A program made the position numbers and the translations under genes. Shown here piece after piece: positions 22,687-28,815 of a stretch of DNA of 28,815 nt. Every line of letters begins with the position of its first letter. Position 1 is the first letter of the stretch. A model generated the notes under the pieces. The model did not search any database, was not told the DNA's origin, and saw only the letters and a program-made list of their open reading frames with translations. The stretch is from CAYSQW01 sp964433135 (GTDB lineage: Bacteria > Acidobacteriota > Aminicenantia > Aminicenantales > Aminicenantaceae): contig CAYSQW010000044.1 of NCBI GenBank assembly GCA_964433135.1, positions 1 through 28,815 on the forward strand, written 5' to 3'.

Positions 22687-24827
22687 GAGGATTGTCCTTT
22701 GGAGGCGTCCGTGAGAGAGTCTCCGTCCATCAGGGGGCGTCCGTCCATATGAGGGGGAATGGGGACGCCGAAAAGTCGGAGCGCTGTGGGCGCGATATCG
22801 GTGATGGAGGGATCGTCGGTGTCGATCGCCCGGTTGCTCAGAAATATACCGGGAACGATACGGGGATCGATGCAGTGGTCGCCGCTCCAGGCCTTGGTGT
22901 TGTCTTCGAATATGGTTCCGTTGACTTTACCGGTGACGGAGTCCCAGGAGACGCGGTAGCCTTCGTTATAGCCGACGATGAAATCCGGGCAGTTGCCCTT
23001 GTAAGGCCCTGGAGGGATCTCGTCGCGGTCGAAGATCTTGTTGATGGCCGTCACTCCCGTGGTATCGTCCTTGAGGCCGTCGAGTCGGGAAGCCAGTTCC
23101 GCTTTGAGCGCCCGGGTTTCTTCTCCCGGGGCGACGATGCCCTGGGCCTCGCGGTCCTTCTGATTGAGATAGATGCCTCCCAGACCGAGGCCGTAAGCCT
23201 TGGTGCGGCTCCAGTCAACGTCCTTGAACCATTCATCGCTTTCGGTTTTTCCGTCCTTGAGGGCGAGGTAGCCGTTGCGGTAGAGCCAGGAGTTGAGATT
23301 GACGCCGCGGCAGAAATTCTTGAAGCCGTGGTCCGACATGACGACAAGAACGCTTTTGTCGTTCATTCGGGCGAGGACGCGGCCGACCAGGTCATCCATC
23401 TTGACATAGAGGTCTTCGATCACCTGGGCGCTTTTTTCCGTTTGGCCGCATTTGAGTGCGGGATGTTCCTTATCGAGATAACGGAAGAACATGTGCTGCA
23501 TGCTGTCGGTTACTTGGAACCAGCAAGCGACCAGACCTTTTTTGGTCTTATCCATGGCGTTGAACATCATGTCTTCGGATTCGCGGTGGGTGTCGTAGGC
23601 AAGCTCCATGAAAGCCTTTTCGCTGAGCGCGCCTTCGTTGAGAGCCCATGTGTCGTCCGATTCTCCCAGAGTGGTGTAGCTGCCGATGAGCTTGGAAAGA
23701 TAGACCGAGTAAATAAAAGGATGCGATATGGGAAGAGAGGGTTTTTCGGGATCGATGTTCAGCGGCGTAAGGTACATCTTGAAATGAGGCGAGATCTCCG
23801 AGACGTAGAACCGGCAGATGGCCTGGACCTTCATGCCCAGTCCCGGGCGGAAGGTGATCTGGGTCCACGGGGAAAAAGAGTCTTTTTCGAGTTCGATCTT
23901 GCGGCCGGAAACCTCGATCGCCGCCGTCTGCTTTTCCTCATCGATAGTGATGGTCATGGGAAGGCGCATCTCGACGGGTTTGCGCAGCAGCGAGTTCTCC
24001 GGGCCGGAGATATAGGTCGTGATGGTGCCGTCGTTGATATCGACAGGGATCATCACGCCGCCTTCGTGTTTTTCAACCTTCTCGGTTTCCGACGTGTAGA
24101 AGGAAAAAGTACCCTGGCTGCCCTTGAGATCGGGGGCACACATGCCGGAGATGAGGTGGCCCTTGAATTTTTCCGGGGGAAACGTGATGGGAATGCGCAG
24201 GATGGTGCTGAAGATGCCGCTGTCGCCCAGTATCTTCCAGAAGGGAACGCTCTTGCGAAGGCCCTTGATTTCGGGTTTGGACAGCGGAATATTGTATTTG
24301 CCCACGGGCAGAAATTTCTTGGGATTTCCGATGAAAGCCGACGACAGGTCGGGCATATAGTTTTTGGGATTGCGGCTGAGGAAATCGAAGATATTGTGTT
24401 TGTTGGGATGGCAGCCCGTCATGAAGGAAGACCAGGCTACGGGGGATATCGCGGGCGTCGTCGTGCGCAGCCGGGCGTAGGTTCCCATTTTTTTGAGTTT
24501 GGAAAAGTTGGGCAGTTTTCCTTCGGACATGAATTTTTCAAGCAGCGTCGGTTCCATCCCATCCAGGCCGACCACCACCATGCGGTCGATCTTGGCGTTC
24601 TTGTAGGCTTTCTGGCCGCGGATCAGACGGAAGAGCAGTCGAAAAGGCCAGGAGAGAAATGAGAATACGGCCAGAAAGAAGGTCGCGAAAAGCACCAGAA
24701 ACGAAGAAAGGAATGCGAATCCGGCGCCCGGTCCGACATAGGCTTGAAGCGGGAGACCCAGAGCCAGCAGAACGGCAAACGTCAGAAAAGCGGTTCGGCG
24801 AAATGCGTGATGATGAGTATGTTTCAT
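22683..24827 (-). CDS. membrane-anchored AlkP-superfamily phosphohydrolase (COG3379-like)
   Basis: A 714-residue protein. The N-terminus has a signal or first TM (about 11-29), the short motif AYVGPGAGF (29-37), and a second hydrophobic run (about 36-70), so the catalytic domain is tethered to the membrane. Catalytic regions are VVGLDGMEPTL (Asp89), TPAISPVAWSSFMTG (Ser128), NKHNIFDFLSRNP, VMSDHGFKNFCRGVNLN and SGDHCIDPRIVPGIFLSNR. It is clearly paralogous to the next gene: both have a VAWS nucleophile block, an LNSWL/LNTWL block, and an INQRGREGEGIV/LNQKDREAQGIV block. It overlaps both neighbours by four bases (ATGA). The -AYVGPGAG- lead is found in unrelated small exported membrane proteins and looks like an acquired N-terminal module. 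Function unknown. Confidence 0.88.
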   Translation of the reverse strand: MKHTHHHAFRRTAFLTFAVLLALGLPLQAYVGPGAGFAFLSSFLVLFATFFLAVFSFLSWPFRLLFRLIRGQKAYKNAKIDRMVVVGLDGMEPTLLEKFMSEGKLPNFSKLKKMGTYARLRTTTPAISPVAWSSFMTGCHPNKHNIFDFLSRNPKNYMPDLSSAFIGNPKKFLPVGKYNIPLSKPEIKGLRKSVPFWKILGDSGIFSTILRIPITFPPEKFKGHLISGMCAPDLKGSQGTFSFYTSETEKVEKHEGGVMIPVDINDGTITTYISGPENSLLRKPVEMRLPMTITIDEEKQTAAIEVSGRKIELEKDSFSPWTQITFRPGLGMKVQAICRFYVSEISPHFKMYLTPLNIDPEKPSLPISHPFIYSVYLSKLIGSYTTLGESDDTWALNEGALSEKAFMELAYDTHRESEDMMFNAMDKTKKGLVACWFQVTDSMQHMFFRYLDKEHPALKCGQTEKSAQVIEDLYVKMDDLVGRVLARMNDKSVLVVMSDHGFKNFCRGVNLNSWLYRNGYLALKDGKTESDEWFKDVDWSRTKAYGLGLGGIYLNQKDREAQGIVAPGEETRALKAELASRLDGLKDDTTGVTAINKIFDRDEIPPGPYKGNCPDFIVGYNEGYRVSWDSVTGKVNGTIFEDNTKAWSGDHCIDPRIVPGIFLSNRAIDTDDPSITDIAPTALRLFGVPIPPHMDGRPLMDGDSLTDASKGQSS

Positions 24828-26119
24828 GAAAAATATTCCAATATGAAAGACGACAGGTCGGAGATTTTGAGCTCGGACCCGCGGTCCCGGTCGGCCCAGA
24901 AAAAGGCATCGTCCCAGGTATGCATGCCCTTGAGGTTCGAGAGCCCGAAAACTTCGGATTTCTTTACCGATCCCTTCATATCGAATCCGTGTTCGGAAAC
25001 CGCAATCAGGTCGGGTCCGCGATCGATATGCGATCCGGTATAGACTTTGGACGTATCGAAGACTTTATGAACGATCTTTTTGCCTTCGTATTCAAGGCCC
25101 TGGAGCTTGGTGCTGATCTCCTGTTTGAGAGCCTCCTTCTCGGATGCCTTGACGGATCCCTGAGGGAATTTCCCTTCAAGATTCAGGTAGATGCGGTTGG
25201 GATCCATGACGAAGGCGCGGCTTTCGGGCGTGATGTCGGAAATGCCGGCGGGATTCGCTGTTTTGTAGGAGAGATAGCCCTGCTGCTGGAGCCAGACGTT
25301 GAGATAGACCTCCTGGACGATCCCGGTAAACCCATGATCGGACAAGAGAAAAAGGCCTTCGTCGCCGCCGGTGAGCTTACGGAAATCGGTGACGACGCCG
25401 CCGACAACTTTGTCGACTTCGTGGTAATAATCGAGGAATCTCTGATGATGGGGGTGGGATTCATCCGGGTAGGCATCCCATAGAAAGTGCATCAAACGGT
25501 CGGTGCCCGTGATGACGAACTCGAAAAAGTCCCAATCCTCATTCCACAATCCCTTCAAGGCACGAACCCGGCTTTTAAGCGTGCTGTCGAGTTCTTTCCA
25601 GAGGACGGCGTGATCCTCGCGGGCGCGGAATGTATCGATGTCGATCTGGTAATCGATCTTATCCAACTGCTGTTTGTAGGGGAGAGGAAATACGGCTTTG
25701 GCGAGATCTATGGCGACGAATCCCGAAATCAGGATGCCCGGGATCTTTCGGGCCGGGTAGGTGGAAGGCTGGTTGATGATAATGCTTCGCTTCTTGCGGC
25801 GGCCCAGTTCATCCCAGAACGTCTCGGTTTTGTTGTCGAGGAAATTGGGGAAACGCAGGTCCAGCGTGCCGGGTTTGAAATCCGTAAATCCGAATATACC
25901 GTGGGTGCCGGCATTGGTTCCGGTCATGAAATCCGTCCAGCTGACCGAGGATATCTCGGGGAGGCTTGCTTTCATCTGATGCAGGTGGCCGGATTCGATC
26001 AACGAGGCGAAATTCGGCATGATATCTCGAGCCGCGAGGTCGGAAAGCAGGCCGAACGGAACTCCGTCCAGGCCGATAACACAAACTTTTTTCTGTATCT
26101 TTTTCTTAAATAATCCCAT
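24824..26119 (-). CDS. cytosolic AlkP-superfamily phosphohydrolase (COG3379-like)
   Basis: A 431-residue protein without signal peptide or TM segment, starting MGLFKKKIQKKVCVIGLDGV. ATG 26119 is preferred to 26131 because GGGAG lies six bases before it. Superfamily signatures are IGLDGVPFG (Asp18), PEISSVSWTDFMTG (Ser58 at the nucleophile position), GTHGIFGF, TGTDRLMHFLWDAY and LLSDHGFTGIVQEVYLN. The Asp and His of LSDHGF would bind metal. It is much shorter than its two downstream paralogues and lacks their inserted beta region. It is the first gene after a consensus promoter and overlaps the next by ATGA. COG3379-type proteins are described only as predicted phosphohydrolases or phosphomutases, so the reaction remains open. 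Confidence 0.88.
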   Translation of the reverse strand: MGLFKKKIQKKVCVIGLDGVPFGLLSDLAARDIMPNFASLIESGHLHQMKASLPEISSVSWTDFMTGTNAGTHGIFGFTDFKPGTLDLRFPNFLDNKTETFWDELGRRKKRSIIINQPSTYPARKIPGILISGFVAIDLAKAVFPLPYKQQLDKIDYQIDIDTFRAREDHAVLWKELDSTLKSRVRALKGLWNEDWDFFEFVITGTDRLMHFLWDAYPDESHPHHQRFLDYYHEVDKVVGGVVTDFRKLTGGDEGLFLLSDHGFTGIVQEVYLNVWLQQQGYLSYKTANPAGISDITPESRAFVMDPNRIYLNLEGKFPQGSVKASEKEALKQEISTKLQGLEYEGKKIVHKVFDTSKVYTGSHIDRGPDLIAVSEHGFDMKGSVKKSEVFGLSNLKGMHTWDDAFFWADRDRGSELKISDLSSFILEYFS

Positions 26120-26149
26120 GAATGCTCCCATTAAAATATAAAACTCATT

Positions 26150-26177
26150 ATTATATCGGAATCAATCAATGTGTCAA
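26150..26177 (-). promoter_or_regulatory. consensus sigma-70 promoter of the phosphohydrolase operon
   Basis: On the minus strand TTGACA (26177-26172) and TATAAT (26155-26150) are perfect consensus hexamers with a 16-base spacer. The expected start near 26143 leaves a leader of about 24 bases before ATG 26119. The remaining sequence up to about 26341 shows no other gene or element that I can support. Confidence 0.75.
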
Positions 26178-26341
26178 TTAGAAACACCGGCTCTTCATGC
26201 GGTGTAGAACCAGATAATTATACTCCTTTCATTGGGTTGACGCCAGGGGATTGGCCATTCATGGAAAGGGACCATACGGAAATTATGCAATCATGGGCAT
26301 ATCGGCGGAATTTATATTATATGGGATCTTATAAACCCTAC

Positions 26342-26365
26342 TGCGATTTTCGGGCCCGACCCCAA
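26342..26365 (-). repeat. GGGTCGGGCC repeat, copy c (partial)
   Basis: On the minus strand this reads TTGGGGTCGGGCCCGAAAAT, then TCGCAGTAGGGT further on. It matches the core and, with small gaps, the tail of copies a and b at 14.7 and 15.8 kb. Confidence 0.5.
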
Positions 26366-26380
26366 TTTTCCTGAACAGCT

Positions 26381-26446
26381 CGTGAGGCGTATCGAGGTGC
26401 GTCGATCGGGCCGCAACGAAGTCGATGCCGTGAGATCGGCCCGCCT
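26381..26446 (-). repeat. dispersed structured repeat, copy 2
   Basis: On the minus strand the core GGCCGATCTCACGGCATCGA is followed by CTTCGTTGCGGCC and GATACGCCTCACGAG. It aligns with 4791-4865 with scattered substitutions. It lies directly beside the ATGTCGAT inverted repeat, in the same order as copy 1, but lacks that copy's far end. Confidence 0.55.
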
Positions 26447-26451
26447 TTGGT

Positions 26452-26504
26452 AAAGAATGTCGATTATTTTAAAATCTTTTTGTAAATCCGTATCGACATT
26501 CTTT
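26452..26504. repeat. 13-bp inverted repeat AAAGAATGTCGAT ... ATCGACATTCTTT
   Basis: Perfect 13-base arms (26452-26464 and 26492-26504) with an AT-rich 27-base centre. The stop codon of the acyl-CoA synthetase gene (26503-26505) overlaps the right arm. The hairpin probably doubles as the 3' end structure of that message. Confidence 0.7.
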
Positions 26505-28635
26505 ATGGAGAATTCAGGATAATGCGGGCATCGACAAGGCGACAGCCGGATCCCTCCGGATAAACAATCAACGGATTGATGTCCAGCTCCGCGATCTCTT
26601 CGATATCACAGACAAGTTGGGATAAGCGTTTGAGGCAGTCGGCGATCGCGTCGGTGTCGTAGGCCGGTTCTCCACGAAATCCCTTCAATATTTTGTGGGT
26701 CTTCGTTTTTGAGATCATGACGTCGGCGGTCAGTTCTCGGATAGGCGCCAGACGAAAACTGACATCCTCCAGAGCTTCGACGTAGATCCCGCCCATCCCG
26801 AACATCAGCAGAGGTCCGAACTGGGGATCGCGGTTCATGCCCAGAATGACTTCTTTTCCGTCGCGCGCCATTTCCTCGACAAGGATGCCGTGGATATCCG
26901 CGTCGGGTTTTTTGGCCTTGACATCCCGCAGGATCTCGCGATAGGCGTTGCGGAGTTCCTCGGGGGACTTGATGTCGAGTTTCACGCCGCCGAAATCGAA
27001 TTTATGCAGGATGTCGGGAGAAGCGATCTTGAGAACGACCGGATAACCGAATTTCTCCGCTGTTTTCGCGGCCTGTTCCTCGCTGTGTGCAAGCGAAGAG
27101 CGGATGACAGGAAATCCGTATGCCTTGAGTACGTCATACGCTTCCTGTTCCAAGAGATGGGAGCGGCCTTCCGCGCGAACGGAGTCGATCACTTCGCAGG
27201 CGCGGGCCTTATCGACTTCGTAATGTTTGATTACGGTTCGGGGGCGTTTCAACCAAAGATGGAAGCGCGTCATTTCGGCCAGAACGCGGGCGGCGCTTTC
27301 AGGGAAACGGTAGGAGGGAATTTTATTCTCATCCAGGATGTCGATCCCGCGCGACACATCGTAAACACCCAGAAAACAGCAGAGGATGGGCTTGGAAAAA
27401 TTTTTCGACACGTCGACGATGGTCCGGGCTATTTTTTCGACGTCGGTAAAAGCGGTCGGAGTCAGGATCACGATCGCGGAATGAATAGTGCGCGCGGACA
27501 GCAGTTCCTTCAAGGAGGCTCCATACTGCTCGGCCTGGGCTTCGGCGATGAGATCGATGGGATTATTGATAGCTACGGTCGGAGGAAGCACTTCGCGCAG
27601 GGCTTTCTTTGTTGCCGGCGGGAAGGGCGCGATATTCAAGCCGCCCTGGATGCAGGAATCTGTTGCCAGAATACCGGGGCCTCCGGAATTGGTGATGATG
27701 GCGACATTTCGTCCCCGGGGGCGCGGCTGGCGTGCGAATCCTTTTACGTAATCGGACACTTCTTCCAGCGACTGCCCCCTCATCACGCCGCACTGATCGA
27801 AAATCGCATCGTAGACCTTGTCGGAACCCGCTAGAGACCCGGTATGGGAAGAGGCCGCCCGGGCGCCGATCAGGGTCCGGCCGGCTTTGAGAGCGATAAT
27901 CGGCTTGGGATTTCGGGCGCTGCTGGTGATGCTGCGCGCTATGGACATGAACTCCCGCCCATCCACAAGGTCTTCAAGATACATGAGGATGACATCCGTT
28001 TCCGGATCGTCCTTGAGATACAACAGCAGTTCGTTTTCGTTGAGTCCCGCCTTGTTGCCCATGCTGATGAATTTCGAAAAACCGATATTGGAAACTTTGG
28101 CGTATTCCAATACCGCGACGCAGAGGGCGCCGCTTTGAGAGATGAACGCGATATTTCCCCCTCGGGGCATCTGGGTGCCGAAGGTGGCGTTCATCGAAGA
28201 GCCGGTGGAAGCATTGATCACGCCGAGACAGTTGGGGCCGACCAGGGCGATGTCATGTTCTTGTATGAGGGACTGGACGCGGTTTTCGAGTTCGATGCCT
28301 TCGCCTCCGATTTCCTTGAAACCCGCCGAGATCACGACGGCGTTATGGATGCCTTTATGTCCGCAGTCCTCGAGGGCGGACGGAACGGCGTGGGCGGGAA
28401 CGATAACGATGCCGAGATCGACGGGATCGGGGATCTCGCTGACCCGGGGATAGCATTTCATACCCAGGATTCCCTTGGCCTTGGGATTGACCGGGTAGAT
28501 TATGCCCTTGAAGCGGCTGTCGATAAGGTTGGTCAGCAGTGAATAGCCGACGCTGCCGGGCTGACGGGAAGCGCCGATAACGGCGATGGATTCCGGGTAA
28601 AATAAAGGATCGAGACGTTTTTTATTCTTTTTCAT
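26503..28635 (-). CDS. ADP-forming acyl-CoA synthetase (acetate-CoA ligase type), fused subunits
   Basis: A 710-residue enzyme that converts acyl-CoA + ADP + Pi to acid + CoA + ATP, or the reverse. In fermenters it conserves energy from amino-acid or pyruvate breakdown. The alpha part comes first: a CoA-binding Rossmann domain (YPESIAVIGASRQPGSVGYS, about 13-32), then succinyl-CoA-ligase-like domains with ALVGPNCLGVIN, IAFISQSGAL and ASSHTGSLAG. His264 in the last is the likely phospho-His. The beta part is an ATP-grasp_5 domain (about 485-705), with VLKIASPDILHKFDFGGVKL, VEEMARDGKEVILGMNRDPQ and AELDINPLIVYP. ATG 28635 begins at a normal family N-terminus. The longer frame to 28800 adds unrelated sequence. 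Acyl specificity cannot be read from sequence. Confidence 0.92.
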   Translation of the reverse strand: MKKNKKRLDPLFYPESIAVIGASRQPGSVGYSLLTNLIDSRFKGIIYPVNPKAKGILGMKCYPRVSEIPDPVDLGIVIVPAHAVPSALEDCGHKGIHNAVVISAGFKEIGGEGIELENRVQSLIQEHDIALVGPNCLGVINASTGSSMNATFGTQMPRGGNIAFISQSGALCVAVLEYAKVSNIGFSKFISMGNKAGLNENELLLYLKDDPETDVILMYLEDLVDGREFMSIARSITSSARNPKPIIALKAGRTLIGARAASSHTGSLAGSDKVYDAIFDQCGVMRGQSLEEVSDYVKGFARQPRPRGRNVAIITNSGGPGILATDSCIQGGLNIAPFPPATKKALREVLPPTVAINNPIDLIAEAQAEQYGASLKELLSARTIHSAIVILTPTAFTDVEKIARTIVDVSKNFSKPILCCFLGVYDVSRGIDILDENKIPSYRFPESAARVLAEMTRFHLWLKRPRTVIKHYEVDKARACEVIDSVRAEGRSHLLEQEAYDVLKAYGFPVIRSSLAHSEEQAAKTAEKFGYPVVLKIASPDILHKFDFGGVKLDIKSPEELRNAYREILRDVKAKKPDADIHGILVEEMARDGKEVILGMNRDPQFGPLLMFGMGGIYVEALEDVSFRLAPIRELTADVMISKTKTHKILKGFRGEPAYDTDAIADCLKRLSQLVCDIEEIAELDINPLIVYPEGSGCRLVDARIILNSP

Positions 28636-28815
28636 ATTTTTAATCCCTAAGCAATGTCTTCTCATATTAATACAGATTGAACCGGCAGTAAACCTGAAAA
28701 GTCCCGGGCTGGGCTGCGTGTGCTGCTCGAATGACGGTTTCATCGCAGGGGATGAACACGAAAAATATGACAATAAAGGGCGAAAATGGTCGGCGGGCAC
28801 GAAAAAAAACGGTAT

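Noticed and set aside
22692..24662. Plus-strand open frame of 656 codons opposite the membrane-anchored phosphohydrolase
   Set aside because: Same reason: a shadow of the real gene, with no recognisable fold and no upstream ribosome site of note.
24824..26119. Interpretation as cofactor-independent phosphoglycerate mutase or sulfatase
   Set aside because: The CxPxR sulfatase signature is absent, and the nucleophile block SSVSW with the overall layout fits COG3379-like phosphohydrolases better than the mutase.
26171..26374. Plus-strand frame of 67 codons in the gap upstream of the phosphohydrolase operon
   Set aside because: It overlaps the consensus promoter on the other strand and ends in a repeat element; composition and start context are not gene-like.
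26890..27834. Plus-strand open frame of 314 codons opposite the acyl-CoA synthetase
   Set aside because: Antisense shadow; the minus-strand gene is complete and well supported.

Overview
The window is about 29 kb of a bacterial chromosome with moderate G+C. It encodes an outer-membrane porin, signal-peptide and Tat-exported proteins, polysaccharide-export machinery, two secreted M28 metallopeptidases, a large MacB/FtsX-type permease and an ADP-forming acyl-CoA synthetase. That mix points to a Gram-negative, probably anaerobic or fermentative heterotroph. M28 peptidases together with MacB-type permeases are common in Acidobacteriota and Aminicenantota (OP8), so that is my best guess at lineage. 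It is an inference from gene content only. No rRNA, tRNA, CRISPR array, transposase gene or phage gene was seen.

Layout. (1) 2-7522, plus strand: the end of an exopolysaccharide locus. It holds a truncated bacterial tyrosine kinase, an O-antigen ligase-like protein with a Lys-rich N-terminus, a 36-residue membrane peptide, a membrane-anchored TPR protein, a secreted Cys-containing surface protein and a formyltransferase fused to a propeller-like domain. Two copies of the same GAAA-loop terminator bracket the last gene. (2) 7571-8686, minus strand: a class I/II aminotransferase. (3) 8792-14706: the remnant of a small zinc ribbon, a degraded M28 peptidase, an FtsX-type permease and an intact M28 peptidase. 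(4) 14803-15756, minus strand: a four-TM domain fused to a PEBP (YbhB/RKIP-like) domain, with direct copies of a short REP-like repeat on both sides. (5) 15943-19267, plus strand: a sulfur module of ArsR-family regulator, palindromic operator candidate, porin, TusA and YeeE/YedE transporter. (6) 26177-19519, minus strand: a consensus promoter followed by three overlapping AlkP-superfamily (COG3379-like) genes. Their products appear to be cytosolic, membrane-anchored and Tat-exported respectively. A ribbon-helix-helix-like protein and an Oxa1/EMC3-like membrane protein follow. (7) 26503-28635, minus strand: an ADP-forming acyl-CoA synthetase.

The two most interesting units are the sulfur module and the triple-phosphohydrolase operon. 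In the sulfur module, outer-membrane entry, inner-membrane transport, a cytosolic sulfur carrier and a likely dedicated regulator lie together. In the second, one catalytic fold has been tripled within a translationally coupled operon and sent to different compartments. Intergenic regions also carry two or three families of short dispersed repeats. One is a roughly 75-base element next to an inverted repeat ATGTCGAT...ATCGACAT, seen near 4.7-4.9 kb and 26.4-26.5 kb. The other is a GGGTCGGGCC element at 14.7, 15.8 and 26.35 kb.
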